64,000 nucleotides of DNA from Paraeggerthella hongkongensis. Lineage in GTDB: Bacteria; Actinomycetota; Coriobacteriia; Coriobacteriales; Eggerthellaceae. Each line of letters begins with the position of its first letter. Positions within the stretch are counted from its first letter, which is position 1. Where the stretch lies: positions 1-64,000 of the forward strand of contig NZ_PPTQ01000004.1 in the NCBI RefSeq assembly GCF_003340345.1. The letters run 5' to 3'. Made by a program: the position numbers and the translations under genes. The notes under the pieces are model-generated. The model was given only the letters and a program-made list of their open reading frames with translations, was not told where the DNA came from and did no database searches. Of this stretch, positions 1-9,344 are shown piece by piece.

Positions 1-107
1 CCACGCCTCGGCCCCAGCCCCACGCCCCGCCCCAGCCTGAAGAACGCAAACCCGCGTGCCGAGAGCCCCTCAAGCCCGGACCCTCGGCATGCAAGCGCAA
101 GCCGCTG

Positions 108-1652
108 CTACTTTGCTTCGGCTTCCAACTCTTGAACGTACTCGCGATCGATGGCTCCCTGAACGCTCGGCGGGTCGATGTCGAAAGGAACGGACTTGGT
201 GAACAGGCTGACCAGGGGAACCAGCACCAAAGAAAGCACCATGGCGATAGCGCCGCAGTTGATGGGAGAAGCGATCAACGGAGCGCCGAAGAAACCCGCG
301 ATCATGTTTCCGGTAGTCAGACCCACGCCCACGATAAAGCTAACCCATACGGCAGAGCGCGAAATACGCTTGGAGTACAGCCCCCAGAAGAACGGTCCCA
401 GGAAGGCGCCGGCGAGCGCGCCCCACGAAATGGACATGAGCTGCGCAATGAACGTAATGGACGAGTTGTACTGCACAAGCGCAATCACCGCAGAGATCAC
501 GATGAACACCACCAGCAGCACGCGCATGTAGAACAGCTGCATCTGCTCGGGCATCTTCTTCACGATGTTTCCCTTGATCAAGTCAAGCGTCAACGTGGAA
601 GACGACGTCAGGACCAGCGAGGAAAGCGTAGACATAGACGCGCTCAGCACCAGCACGATCACGATGCCAATCAGCAGGTCAGGCAGCGTGGACAACATGG
701 TGGGCATAATGGAGTCGTACACCGGCGTTCCCGCAGCGGTCATTTCCACCTGGTCGCCGTACAGGCGCCCGAAACCTCCCAAAAAGTAGCTTCCTCCAGC
801 AACGACCATGGCGAACACGGTCGAGATGATAGCGCCCTGCTTGACGGCGGGACCACTTTTTATAGCGTAGAACTTCTGGACCATCTGGGGCAAGCCCCAG
901 GTACCCAGGCTGGTCAGCACGATAACGCCGATCAGGTCGGGAAGGTTCGGACCGAAGAAGCTCACAAACGGGCCAGCCATCTGAGAGCCCTCTGCCGGAA
1001 TAAGCGAAAGCTGGTTAATGGCCTCGGTAAACCCGCCGTTGTTAGACAGCACGGCGGCAATGACGGCAACAATTCCCAGCAGCATGACGATACCCTGGAT
1101 AAAATCGTTCACGACGGTGGCCATATATCCGCCCAGCACCACGTATATGCAGGTAATGACCGCCATTCCGATAACGCATACCTCGTACGGCAAACCGAAC
1201 GCCATGCCGAACAAACGCGACAGCCCGTTGTACACGCTCGCGGTGTACGGAATCAGGAACACGAAGATGATGGCGGCGGCAGCGATGCGCAAGCCTTTCG
1301 AATGGTAGCGCGCTCCGAAAAACTCGGGCATCGTGGCCGCCTTCAAGCGATGCGTGACCTCGCGCGTACGCGGGCCAAGCACCCACCAGGCAAGCAAGCT
1401 TCCCAAAATAGCATTGCCGATGCCAATCCACGTGGCAGCAAGACCGTATTTCCAACCGAACTGTCCCGCATACCCCACGAAGATCACCGCGGAAAAGTAG
1501 CTTGTGCCGAACGCGAACGCTGAAAGCCACGGTCCTACGGAGCGACCTCCCAGCACGAACCCGTCAACGCTGGTGGTGTGTCGCCTGCAGTAAATGCCCA
1601 CGCCTATCGCCACTCCGACAAATATGAGCACCATGCAAATTTTCTCGATCAT
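108..1652 (-). CDS. Sodium:solute symporter (SSS family)
   Basis: A 514-residue polytopic inner-membrane protein with about 13 hydrophobic segments over its whole length. Near the N-terminus it carries the family-like string FVLGGRSVGPW followed by a small-residue-rich helix (SAFAFGTSYFSAV), as in PutP- and pantothenate-type SSS carriers. These have the LeuT fold and couple uptake to sodium. Length is normal for the family. The ATG at 1652 has AGGA about 10 nt upstream. It is the last gene of the co-directional run iorA-iorB-paaK-symporter. The terminator behind paaK and the 600-nt gap suggest it has its own transcript. The substrate cannot be read from the sequence; that it feeds the neighbouring aromatic-acid enzymes is only a guess. 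Confidence 0.85.
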   Translation of the reverse strand: MIEKICMVLIFVGVAIGVGIYCRRHTTSVDGFVLGGRSVGPWLSAFAFGTSYFSAVIFVGYAGQFGWKYGLAATWIGIGNAILGSLLAWWVLGPRTREVTHRLKAATMPEFFGARYHSKGLRIAAAAIIFVFLIPYTASVYNGLSRLFGMAFGLPYEVCVIGMAVITCIYVVLGGYMATVVNDFIQGIVMLLGIVAVIAAVLSNNGGFTEAINQLSLIPAEGSQMAGPFVSFFGPNLPDLIGVIVLTSLGTWGLPQMVQKFYAIKSGPAVKQGAIISTVFAMVVAGGSYFLGGFGRLYGDQVEMTAAGTPVYDSIMPTMLSTLPDLLIGIVIVLVLSASMSTLSSLVLTSSSTLTLDLIKGNIVKKMPEQMQLFYMRVLLVVFIVISAVIALVQYNSSITFIAQLMSISWGALAGAFLGPFFWGLYSKRISRSAVWVSFIVGVGLTTGNMIAGFFGAPLIASPINCGAIAMVLSLVLVPLVSLFTKSVPFDIDPPSVQGAIDREYVQELEAEAK

Positions 1653-2175
1653 GCGGATTATTCCTTACGTTGAATGCCTGCAACAAAAAAGCCCGTTCAA
1701 GAGCTTGAAGGCGCACACGAATTTCCAACGGATGCGTCGAGGTACGACGACGCGCCAGCAGAACCCCGTGTGCTAGAGGTATCGATAGGAATAATAGGAA
1801 ACGTAGTGAGGCTCGGCGGCGTCGAGCGCGCAGGGCTTCGAGCCCAAGTCGAGCGGTGCAAGAATTTCTGAGGACCGAGGGGCGAAAGCCCGGCACGCCG
1901 CCGCGAGCGCCAGCTCCAAACGCCAGCGTTCGTCAACAACGATATGTCCCTTTGCAGAATGCATGGGGACACTTTACCATAGCGCAGCGCCAACAGGCGG
2001 CAAAATACCGCGAACGAGCCATGCGCTTCTTCACGCAGACGCAAGCCGTGGACCGCAAGCCCTAGGCCACAGGTGACGAACCGCGAACCGCAAGCCGCAA
2101 TCGACAGGCAACGAACCCGCCTCCTTCACGCGCAGCGCGCAAGACAAAGGCGTCGACAATCCGTCGCGGCAAAGC
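1653..2175. other. Intergenic stretch without a recognisable gene
   Basis: About 520 bases between the symporter and the paaK terminator. Open frames occur on both strands, but their translations are Arg/Ser/Pro-rich and lack a ribosome-binding site or any recognisable domain. The only texture is a short repeated wording around 2079-2125 (cgaaccgc, gcaagcc). A promoter for the symporter must lie here, but no convincing -35/-10 pair stands out. Confidence 0.4.
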
Positions 2176-2213
2176 AAAAACCTCCCCGCACGCCTGCTCA
2201 GCGCACGGGGAGG
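2176..2213 (-). terminator. Rho-independent terminator of paaK
   Basis: Inverted repeat cctccccg / cggggagg (2181-2188 and 2206-2213). It is followed, in the minus-strand direction, by a run of five T (complement of 2176-2180). It sits 47 nt past the paaK stop. Confidence 0.8.
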
Positions 2214-2259
2214 AGCACCATCAACGTATCATCCGCGCAAGCCTCACGCTAAAGCGCAT

Positions 2260-3495
2260 TTAGTACCGGCTGTCGAAGATGCGCTTGGTCTTCTTTTCGC
2301 TGCGCGGAAGCTCGCCCATGGGAACGCCCTTGGCGTCAGGAGTGCAACCGCATTTCGCCTTGAAGATCATGGCCAGCTCCTGCTCGGCGCGCTCCTTCGC
2401 CTCGTTCTGCAACGCGGTCTCGAACAGAACGGTCAGCACGTCTTTGCCGCTGATGTTCTCGATCATCACCTGGTACTCGCTGGAAGCCCCGTCGGTTATC
2501 GAGATGACCTCTTCAACCTGAGCCGGGAAAATGTTGCAGCCCTTCACCTTGAACATGTCGTCGGTGCGGCCCGTCAGCGTGTCGATGCGCGGATGCGCCA
2601 GCCCGCAGGCGCAATCGCCGGGGATGATGCGCGTCAGGTCGTGCGTGCGGTAGCGAATGAGCGGCGCGCCCTGCTTGCGCAACGTGGTCAACACCAGCTC
2701 GCCCACCTCGCCGTCGGGCACGGGCGCTCCCGTAACGGGGTCGACCACTTCGATATACACGTAGTCGGCCCACACGTGCATGCCGTTGTGCTCGCTGCAC
2801 GAAATACCGATGCCGGGGCCGTACACCTCCGTCAGTCCGTAGATGTCGAAGATCTCCACGCCCAGCTCGCCCGAAATGCGCTGGCGCATCTTGTCGCCCC
2901 AGCGTTCGCTGCCGATAACGCCCTTGCGCAGGCAGATCTTGTCGCGCAGGCCGCGCTCGGCAATCTCTTCGGCCAGCAGCAATGCGTACGAGCTGGTTGC
3001 GCACAGCACGGTCGATTTAAGATCCTGCATCATCTTCAGCTGCTTTTCCGTGTTGCCCGGCCCCATGGGAATAGCCATCGCGCCCAGTCGTTCGGCACCC
3101 AGCTGGAACCCGATGCCCGCCGTCCACAAGCCGTAACCAGGCGTGATGTGGATGCGATCCTTGTTGGTGATCCCTGCGGTTTCGTAGCAGCGCGCAAACT
3201 GCACGGCCCAGTCGACAACGTCCTGCTGCGTATAGGGAACGATCACGGGCGTGCCCGTGGTTCCGCTGGAGCTGTGTATGCGCACGATCTCTTCGTCGGG
3301 AACGGCTTGCAGTCCCAAAGGATACGCGTTGCGCAGGTCGTCTTTTTCGGAGAAGGGCAGCTTCTCGAAATCTTGCTGAGTCTGCACGTCGGACAAGTCG
3401 ATGCCCTCGAACTTGGAGCGATAGAAGGCGGAACGGTCTTTCAGCGTTTCGAATTGCTTTTTGATAAGGGAAAGCTGATCGGCAGTCATCTGCAT
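2260..3495 (-). CDS. paaK: Phenylacetate-CoA ligase family enzyme (AMP-forming)
   Basis: A 411-residue ANL-superfamily adenylating enzyme. Visible motifs, in order: the P-loop-like SSSGTTGTP (about residue 75), DIYGLTEVYGPG (adenine-binding region), YRTHDLTR, and GRTDDMFKVKGCNIFP at the hinge before the small C-terminal domain. PaaK-type enzymes activate phenylacetate or related aryl acids with ATP and CoA in the cytoplasm. Immediately upstream are iorB and iorA, which oxidise aryl pyruvates to aryl-acetyl-CoA. In anaerobes this trio is found together, and the ligase may interconvert the CoA ester and the free acid. ATG at 3495 has AAAAGGA upstream; a second ATG lies two codons in. Exact aryl substrate is not determinable. 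Confidence 0.88.
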   Translation of the reverse strand: MQMTADQLSLIKKQFETLKDRSAFYRSKFEGIDLSDVQTQQDFEKLPFSEKDDLRNAYPLGLQAVPDEEIVRIHSSSGTTGTPVIVPYTQQDVVDWAVQFARCYETAGITNKDRIHITPGYGLWTAGIGFQLGAERLGAMAIPMGPGNTEKQLKMMQDLKSTVLCATSSYALLLAEEIAERGLRDKICLRKGVIGSERWGDKMRQRISGELGVEIFDIYGLTEVYGPGIGISCSEHNGMHVWADYVYIEVVDPVTGAPVPDGEVGELVLTTLRKQGAPLIRYRTHDLTRIIPGDCACGLAHPRIDTLTGRTDDMFKVKGCNIFPAQVEEVISITDGASSEYQVMIENISGKDVLTVLFETALQNEAKERAEQELAMIFKAKCGCTPDAKGVPMGELPRSEKKTKRIFDSRY

Positions 3496-3687
3496 GAGGG
3501 GTCCTTTTCTCTCAACCGGAATGTTCGATTCATAGATGCTTCAAGCCTGCACAGAGCAAGACTTGAAGCTAAAGCCATCGACCAGCCGGACCCACGGCTA
3601 TACAAGGCATATTGTTGAATACGAATTCCATGCGTTCCATTCTAGGCGAACAATCGAACAATGCAAAGCACTTTGAAAAGGACGAGC

Positions 3688-4281
3688 CTACCTTGCCGCC
3701 ACATCGATGGCAGCAAGGTTGAGGTCCACGAAGCGCGGCTTCACGCACGCGCGGACCGCGCGGCGCAAGTCGTCCAGGCTGATCGGGATGCAGTTCGTGT
3801 TCAACGCACTAGCCAGCAGCAGCGTGTTGAGCACCTTGCGCCCGCCGGCCGCCTCCGTCAACGCGGCGTCGTCTACGGCAATCAGTCGAGCTTGCGTCCC
3901 AGCCAAAGATCGAGCGATGCCGTCCACAACGTCATCGGCGCGGTAAGGATGCCTGCCCAGCGCCGCAGTCACCGGCTGGATGGCCGTAACCGCAGTAACC
4001 ATCACCCCGTCGGAAGAAAGATACGGAAGAACGCGCGCCGCCTCGGCGGGCTCGAATGCAATCACCAGATCGGCCGTGCCCTGTGCAACCAATGGCGCGA
4101 ACACCTCTTCGCCCTGATCGCCCATGCGCACGTGAGACACCACGTTCCCGCCGCGCTGCGCCATGCCGATAGTCTCGGCAGTGCGAACATGCCAACCCTT
4201 GTCCTGGGCCGCTTGAGCCAGAACCTTCGCAGCCAGCACGGTTCCCTGGCCGCCGACGCCCGCAAGCAGCACATTACGCAT
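3688..4281 (-). CDS. iorB: Indolepyruvate:ferredoxin oxidoreductase, beta subunit
   Basis: A 197-residue protein of the pyruvate-ferredoxin oxidoreductase gamma-domain family. It opens with the diagnostic glycine-rich LLAGVGGQGTVLAAKVL and continues with AETIGMAQRGG. I chose ATG 4281: it is preceded by GGAGG and overlaps the iorA stop by 8 nt. A longer frame reaching 4458 only adds an Arg-rich shadow of iorA. With IorA it decarboxylates aryl pyruvates (from Trp, Phe, Tyr transamination) to aryl-acetyl-CoA, reducing ferredoxin. Translational coupling to iorA fits a fixed subunit ratio. Confidence 0.9.
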   Translation of the reverse strand: MRNVLLAGVGGQGTVLAAKVLAQAAQDKGWHVRTAETIGMAQRGGNVVSHVRMGDQGEEVFAPLVAQGTADLVIAFEPAEAARVLPYLSSDGVMVTAVTAIQPVTAALGRHPYRADDVVDGIARSLAGTQARLIAVDDAALTEAAGGRKVLNTLLLASALNTNCIPISLDDLRRAVRACVKPRFVDLNLAAIDVAAR

Positions 4282-6283
4282 GGGAGCCTCCTTCCGTCGC
4301 AGAGCCATTAAGGGGTTTGTCCGCCAACGACGCATTCGCGTCCGACATCGTGATCGCATCGAACGGGCACACCTGGGTGCACAGGGTGCATCCGTTGCAT
4401 AGGCTTTCGTCAACGAACGCCTGACCGCGCTCTTTGCTCTTTGGCCCGCGCGCATCAACGTTGAACCCTATACCCGGGCAGCCAATTTCCGTGATGCACT
4501 TTTTACAGCCCGTGCACAGATCCTGGTCGATCACCGCCGGAGGATTCGGCTTCGCCAGCTGAATGCAAGGAGATTCGAACAGGATGGCGGAGGGGCCCTC
4601 GAACGAGACGGCCTCGTGAGCGGCCTTCGTGGATTCGTCGAAGTTCAACGGATCAGCATGGACGATGCATTCGAAGCCCACGGCCTCCAGAACGCGCTCG
4701 ATGGAAATGGGCGGGCGCGTATCTCCCATCAGCGTCACGCCGGTGCCCGGGTGCGGCTGAGAACCGGTCATGGCAGTGGTCGCGTTGTCCAGCACGCACA
4801 CCGTGATGTCGTGGCCGTTGTACACCGCGTTCACAATGCCCGGAAGGCCGCTTGCGAAAAACGTCGAGTCGCCCACGAACGCGAGCGTTTTCTTCTGCGG
4901 ATCGGCCACGGCAAATCCTTGCGCCATCGTGATACCCGCGCCCATGCACAAGCACGTGTCAACCGCATCGAGCGGTTGGGCGTTGCCCAGCGTGTAGCAG
5001 CCGATGTCTCCGCACAGGACGGCGGGCGTACGGCCCAAAGCACGTTTAATGGCGTAGAAGCTGCCGCGATGAGGACAGCCTGCGCACAAAACGGGCGGGC
5101 GGACCGGCAGAGGAGCGTCAGCGGACTCGTACACGGGCGGCTGGGCGGCGGAGCGCCCGTCGGAAAGGCCCAGGAAGCGGGCGATTCTGGCGACGGCATC
5201 GTCCACGTCGTTCTCGCCGCGGTCGCGCACGTCACCGGTAAGCTTGCCCTTCACGTCGAACGACGCATGCGTGCGTCCCGCAAAGACCAGCAAAGCGTCT
5301 TCCAGCACGTGGTCGAGTTCTTCAAGCACGAGCACCTGGTCAAGCCCCTGCGCGAAGCGTTCGGCGGTTTCCTCGGGGAAGGGATACGGGGTTCCCACCT
5401 GCCAAAAACGATAGGCCGGGACCTCGAAGCCCTCAAGCGCCGCACGCTCCTCGATCATGCGCAAGGCTTCCCGCGCGTAAGCAGCCGAAACGCCGCCCGC
5501 CACAATGCCCAAGCGGGGAACGGAAGCTTCCTGCGACGCGTCTTCCGCGGCAGCAGGGTGCGCGGCGCCGCCTTCTTCAATCGGGTTGAACGCCGACAGA
5601 ACCGGATCGTTCGCATAATCGCCGGCGATGCACCGCAAGCGCTCGTTTATCTCGCCGTGCGCTTCGTATGCGCGGCGCGGGAAGATGACCCATTTCGGAT
5701 CGCGCTCGAAGCCCTCTTCCGGCACCGGACGGGCAACCGTCGTCTCGGCAACCTCGAAGAACGTGGATGCGTGGCAAATGCGCGTGGTAGGCCGCACGAT
5801 AACGGGCGTAGCGTAGCGCTCGGACAGGTCGAAGGCGGCCTGCATCATGGCAAACCCCTGGTCGGGAGTAGCCGGATCAAGAACGGGAATCTTCGCGAAC
5901 GAGGCGAAGCGGCGGGTGTCCTGCTCGGTTTGAGACGATATGGGACCGGGATCGTCAGCCACGAACAGCACGGTGCCGCCCTTCACGCCCACGTAGTTCA
6001 GGCTCATCAGCGGATCGCTCGCAACGTTAAGACCCACCTGCTTGCAGGTGAACAGCGTGCGTGCGCCGCAGTAGGCAGCACCGGCCACCACTTCAAGCGC
6101 GCTCTTCTCGTTCGTCGACCACTCCACATGGACGTCGCGCGCGCTGCCTGCGCCGTGCAGTTTCGCTATCGTCTCGATAACCTCGGAAGACGGAGTGCCA
6201 GGATATCCCGCCACCACGCGCACGCCCGATTCAAGCGCCGCGTGCGCGAACGCTTCGTTCCCCATCAACAATTGCTTCGTCAT
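4274..6283 (-). CDS. iorA: Indolepyruvate:ferredoxin oxidoreductase, alpha subunit
   Basis: About 669 residues from ATG 6283 (MTKQLLMGNEAFAHA). An in-frame GTG at 6328 is possible but lies in poorly conserved sequence close to a parS site. The N-terminal pyrimidine-like domain has VAGYPGTPSSEV. The thiamine-diphosphate-binding domain has CPHRGSFY, GDIGCYTLG and GDSTFFASG followed by a VCVLDN segment. Two ferredoxin-like 4Fe-4S motifs close the protein (CTGCKKCITEIGCP and CNGCTLCTQVCP), the usual IorA architecture. It catalyses the oxygen-sensitive oxidative decarboxylation of indolepyruvate-type 2-oxoacids, passing electrons to ferredoxin. It lies first in the minus-strand run iorA-iorB-paaK. 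Confidence 0.92.
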   Translation of the reverse strand: MTKQLLMGNEAFAHAALESGVRVVAGYPGTPSSEVIETIAKLHGAGSARDVHVEWSTNEKSALEVVAGAAYCGARTLFTCKQVGLNVASDPLMSLNYVGVKGGTVLFVADDPGPISSQTEQDTRRFASFAKIPVLDPATPDQGFAMMQAAFDLSERYATPVIVRPTTRICHASTFFEVAETTVARPVPEEGFERDPKWVIFPRRAYEAHGEINERLRCIAGDYANDPVLSAFNPIEEGGAAHPAAAEDASQEASVPRLGIVAGGVSAAYAREALRMIEERAALEGFEVPAYRFWQVGTPYPFPEETAERFAQGLDQVLVLEELDHVLEDALLVFAGRTHASFDVKGKLTGDVRDRGENDVDDAVARIARFLGLSDGRSAAQPPVYESADAPLPVRPPVLCAGCPHRGSFYAIKRALGRTPAVLCGDIGCYTLGNAQPLDAVDTCLCMGAGITMAQGFAVADPQKKTLAFVGDSTFFASGLPGIVNAVYNGHDITVCVLDNATTAMTGSQPHPGTGVTLMGDTRPPISIERVLEAVGFECIVHADPLNFDESTKAAHEAVSFEGPSAILFESPCIQLAKPNPPAVIDQDLCTGCKKCITEIGCPGIGFNVDARGPKSKERGQAFVDESLCNGCTLCTQVCPFDAITMSDANASLADKPLNGSATEGGSHA

Positions 6284-6337
6284 ACGTCTCGCCTGTCTCG
6301 CTTTTCGCGGTTCGTGAAGTACCTGCACACGAACGAG

Positions 6338-6353
6338 TGTTTCACGTGAAACA
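6338..6353. promoter_or_regulatory. parS site (ParB binding)
   Basis: The 16-mer tgtttcacgtgaaaca is a perfect palindrome and matches the broadly conserved bacterial parS consensus exactly. It lies just upstream of iorA. parB itself is not in the window. Confidence 0.9.
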
Positions 6354-6912
6354 TTTCCGCTCCCATGATAGCAAACCCTTCGCTAGGATTTTCGACGGAG
6401 CCGCTGCGCATCGGTCGCAGGAGAGCCTTCTCCACAGGAAGTGCCGCGCGACCTCGAACAAGAGGTGCGCTTTGCCCGTTGTCGAACGGCAGTCGATATG
6501 CAACGAGAGACGCGCAGCGAAGAAAGCGCAACCGGGCCGCGCGCATTCCGAGCAAAACCGCCCCGCCGAGCGAACATCGACATCGGGTTGATCGGCGGTC
6601 CCTGAAAATGCGGACGCGAGCGGGGGCCTGCGGCACCGATCGTCGCCTACAAAACCATAAAACCGCGCATTGGCCTTATCCTGGAACGCGATGGGCATTT
6701 TTACGAATACGCCAATCGGAATTGCTCTTCGAAGCTTGATTTCTTTGACATGGGCCCCGTTCGCATCCGCGCAGTCCATCCTCGAACCCCTTCTATGCAG
6801 GCAAGAAATTCTTATGTCGTTTCTGATATAAAAGCAAAGAACTTTACCTAAGGTGCGTTTGCGCTCAAAATGGAGGCGCATCGTTTTGCATCCCCGAGAG
6901 CAGGAGGTTCCT
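6354..6912. other. Intergenic stretch between iorA and the zinc-ribbon gene
   Basis: About 560 bases. Several long frames are open on both strands, but none has a ribosome-binding site plus a plausible protein; they are Arg/Cys-rich composition artefacts. The right end (about 6800-6900) is more AT-rich and should contain the promoter of the plus-strand zinc-ribbon gene; no clear -35/-10 pair is visible. Confidence 0.4.
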
Positions 6913-7224
6913 ATGAAATGCCCCCTCTGCAATGTCGACCTGATCATGAGCGAGCGCCAAGGCATCGAGATCGATTACTGCCCGCAATGTCGCGGCGTAT
7001 GGCTCGACCGCGGCGAGCTTGACAAGATCATCGAGCGCTCAACGTCCCTGGCGGCCCCCGCTGCCGCGCCGAGCGCATCGTATGCAAGCGCGCCCGAGCG
7101 CTACGACGAGCGCCGTTACGACGATCGCCGCTATGAGGACAAATACCGTGACGACTATTACAAAAAGGGAAAGAAGAAAAAGCGCGGGGATTTCCTGGGC
7201 GACCTCTTCGATTTCGGCGACTAG
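6913..7224 (+). CDS. TFIIB-type zinc-ribbon protein
   Basis: A 103-residue protein with a single N-terminal zinc ribbon, CPLCNVDLIMS...DYCPQCRGVWLDRGEL, the pattern of the zf-TFIIB (PF13453) family. A linker rich in Ala/Ser/Pro follows, then a Tyr/Asp/Arg-rich tail (repeats of RRYDDRRYEDK) and a basic KKGKKKKRG stretch. ATG 6913 has a perfect AGGAGG at 6902-6907; the frame is open further upstream but without support. The family is widespread and of unknown function. Transcribed opposite to its neighbours, so monocistronic. Confidence 0.8.
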   Translation: MKCPLCNVDLIMSERQGIEIDYCPQCRGVWLDRGELDKIIERSTSLAAPAAAPSASYASAPERYDERRYDDRRYEDKYRDDYYKKGKKKKRGDFLGDLFDFGD

Positions 7225-7272
7225 CCAGCTTCGTGCGTCGCGTGGCCGTCCGAAGACTACCGCAATACGTCG

Positions 7273-7959
7273 CTAGGCGGCCACACGCGCTCGAACCCTC
7301 ACGATCACCAGTTTCGTTACGGGATACAGAACAACTTCGTACAGCACCTTGAACAGCACTTGCGAAGCGACCATGGCAATGACGACCTCCGGCGAAAACG
7401 TTCCGGCGAACGCGATGGTAATAAACACAAGGGAGTCCACCGTTTCCCCCAAAAGGGTCGACGAAACGCAACGAAAGAACAGATGCTTGTCGAAGCGCCG
7501 CTTCAAGGACGCCATCACGTACGAGTTGAGCAAACTCCCCAGCAAATAAGCGGCAAGCGAGCCTAGAAGAATGCGCCACGAGCTGCCCAGCGTAATAGCG
7601 AAGGCGCTGTCGACGCTCGGATCAAGGCCCGGAAGCGCGATGGCAACATGAAACGCCAACGCCGCCAGCGCCGCCAATGCGAATCCCAGCAAAATAGCCG
7701 AGCGCATGCGCTTGAATCCGAACACGTCGGACAGCACGTCATTGATTATATACACCACGGGGAACGTCAAAATAGATGCTGGAAGCGTAAAAAGCCCCAG
7801 ATCAAGAGCTTTTGCGGCCAGTACGTTCGATATAACCAACGTACCGCAAAACAGCGCCGTGAACACTCCGTACACGCGCAAGCCCTCCGCCGAAACGGCC
7901 GGGGCGCCGTCTCTTGCCGGGCAGACAAGAGCGGCGCCATCCCCCTGATGCTCGGTCAC
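7273..7959 (-). CDS. yhhQ: Queuosine precursor transporter (YhhQ/VUT family)
   Basis: A 228-residue membrane protein with about six hydrophobic segments. It has the family signature ending PVVYIINDVLSDVFGFKRMR after the second helix. YhhQ proteins import preQ0/preQ1, precursors of the tRNA nucleoside queuosine. The start is GTG 7959, with AGGAGC 9 nt upstream lying across the end of purE, 12 nt away, so the two genes are probably co-transcribed. I looked for a preQ1 riboswitch; there is no room for one in this arrangement. Confidence 0.85.
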   Translation of the reverse strand: MTEHQGDGAALVCPARDGAPAVSAEGLRVYGVFTALFCGTLVISNVLAAKALDLGLFTLPASILTFPVVYIINDVLSDVFGFKRMRSAILLGFALAALAALAFHVAIALPGLDPSVDSAFAITLGSSWRILLGSLAAYLLGSLLNSYVMASLKRRFDKHLFFRCVSSTLLGETVDSLVFITIAFAGTFSPEVVIAMVASQVLFKVLYEVVLYPVTKLVIVRVRARVAA

Positions 7960-7971
7960 GTTCGCCTGCTC

Positions 7972-8442
7972 CTATGCTTCGGCCATGCCCTGCTTGAAGT
8001 CGATGATCTTCTGACGCGCGTCGTCGCAGCCCGTGCCCAGCATTTGAACAGCCAAGATAGCGGCGTTCTTCGCGCCGTTGATAGCAACGCACGCTACGGG
8101 AACGCCGGAAGGCATCTGCACCATGGAAAGAAGGGAGTCCAATCCACCCAGGTCGCTGGTCTTCATGGGAACGGTGATGACCGGGTTCGGCGTGTAAGCC
8201 GCCACCACGCCGCCCAAATGCGCCGCCTTGCCGGCCGCAGCCACAATCACGCGGATGCCGCGCTCGTGCGCAGTAGACGCCCAGTCGTGCACGTCCGCCG
8301 GCTTGCGATGCGCGCTGGCAACTTTGACCTCGTACGGAATGCCGAACTCGTCAAGCTGCTTCATGCACGGCTCCATGGCCGGCATGTCGCTTTCGGATCC
8401 CATGATAATGCCCACAAGCGGGGTGTTCGGTTCGCAGGACAT
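7972..8442 (-). CDS. purE: N5-carboxyaminoimidazole ribonucleotide mutase
   Basis: 156 residues, full length for class I PurE. Motifs: GIIMGSESDMP at the N-terminus (phosphate/ribose binding), ASAHRKP (catalytic His region), AAAGKAAHLGGVVA and NAAILAVQML. It converts N5-CAIR to CAIR in purine synthesis. ATG 8442 is chosen because AGGAGAAGGAG lies just upstream; the 27 extra codons of the longer frame are Arg/Ser-rich and unlike PurE. purK is not nearby. purD and purA are at 35.6-38.3 kb, so purine genes are scattered. Confidence 0.93.
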   Translation of the reverse strand: MSCEPNTPLVGIIMGSESDMPAMEPCMKQLDEFGIPYEVKVASAHRKPADVHDWASTAHERGIRVIVAAAGKAAHLGGVVAAYTPNPVITVPMKTSDLGGLDSLLSMVQMPSGVPVACVAINGAKNAAILAVQMLGTGCDDARQKIIDFKQGMAEA

Positions 8443-8519
8443 GACTGCTCCTTCTCCTCGTTCGCTCCGCGGCGCGGATCCCGCGCGCGATGCGTCTGTT
8501 TTCGTTCGCTGCAAGTGTA

Positions 8520-9146
8520 TCATCCGACGATGCGGCGAACGACGTCCTCCACGTCCTCTGCCGACATAAGCCCTTCGGACGGGTTTCGCGCCGCGCGAGA
8601 CAACGCGAACTTCGCCGCCTCCAACGCCTCGGAAACCACGATGCCCGCCTCTTCAGAAGACGACAGAAGCTCGGGGCATGTACGCAATTGCGGGCGTTCG
8701 TCCAGATACGAAGCTACAAGCGTCCTGAAATCGGCTACGAATTCAAACGCGTTGTCCAAGAACATCTTCATAAGCGACGGGGTGTCTTTCACCAACGCAA
8801 CGCGAAGCGACGATACGTCGCTTTCCCAGTCGAACGATTCAACCACCTGCAAGAACAGCGTCAGCGTGGCGGTGAACATGGTAGCGGGCATCAGGCGGTC
8901 GAACGCCGCATGAACCGCATCGGGATCAAGGTTGTACGTGCCGATGCCCACGATTGCAGCATCTTTCGTAGGAAAATAATTGAAGAACGTGCCTTGAGAC
9001 ACCTGGGCGCGTTCGGAAATCTGCGCAACCGTTATATTGTCGTACCCTCGCTCTTGCACCAACGTGATAGCTGCGCGCTCGATAGCCGCGCGCGTTGCAC
9101 GGCGCTTTCGCTCGCGCAAGCCGTGCGGAGCCGCATCGTTAGACAT
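8520..9146 (-). CDS. TetR-family transcriptional regulator
   Basis: 208 residues. The N-terminal TetR helix-turn-helix covers about residues 15-60, with TRAAIERAAITLVQERGYDNITV then ISERAQVSQGTFFNYFPTK. The C-terminal ligand-binding half is divergent, so no effector can be proposed. ATG 9146 matches the usual distance to the HTH; a start at 9209 would add 21 unrelated residues. It is divergent from tatA, with about 200 nt between. The AT-rich gap (9180-9265) holds the tatA promoter and is the likely operator region. Confidence 0.85.
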   Translation of the reverse strand: MSNDAAPHGLRERKRRATRAAIERAAITLVQERGYDNITVAQISERAQVSQGTFFNYFPTKDAAIVGIGTYNLDPDAVHAAFDRLMPATMFTATLTLFLQVVESFDWESDVSSLRVALVKDTPSLMKMFLDNAFEFVADFRTLVASYLDERPQLRTCPELLSSSEEAGIVVSEALEAAKFALSRAARNPSEGLMSAEDVEDVVRRIVG

Positions 9147-9234
9147 AGTCAACCCTTCGTTTGCAATATCGATTCGAATTATACGAAGCTGTGCTGAACC
9201 TTGCAGCAATATTGTTGTTTACCTATAAAATTGT

Positions 9235-9263
9235 AGTGACTATAAATTTAATGTTGCTATAAT
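9235..9263 (+). promoter_or_regulatory. Promoter of tatA (extended -10)
   Basis: TATAAT at 9258-9263 is preceded by TGC, giving an extended -10. The -35 position (9235-9240, agtgac) is weak with 17-bp spacing. The start codon is about 80 nt downstream. Confidence 0.6.
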
Positions 9264-9344
9264 GCAAGTCAAATACACGCAACCGCGCAAACGCGCACGC
9301 AGAGAACCGCTAGGCACGGAAACTTGCTCAAGAAGGAGTGCAGT

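Noticed and set aside
4616-6349. 577-residue plus-strand open frame opposite iorA
   Set aside because: Antisense shadow; no domain and no start signals.
6354-6852. Small genes between iorA and the zinc-ribbon protein
   Set aside because: Frames are open on several strands at once and none has a ribosome-binding site or protein-like composition.
7950-7975. preQ1 riboswitch before the queuosine transporter
   Set aside because: Only 12 nt separate it from purE; no space for an aptamer.
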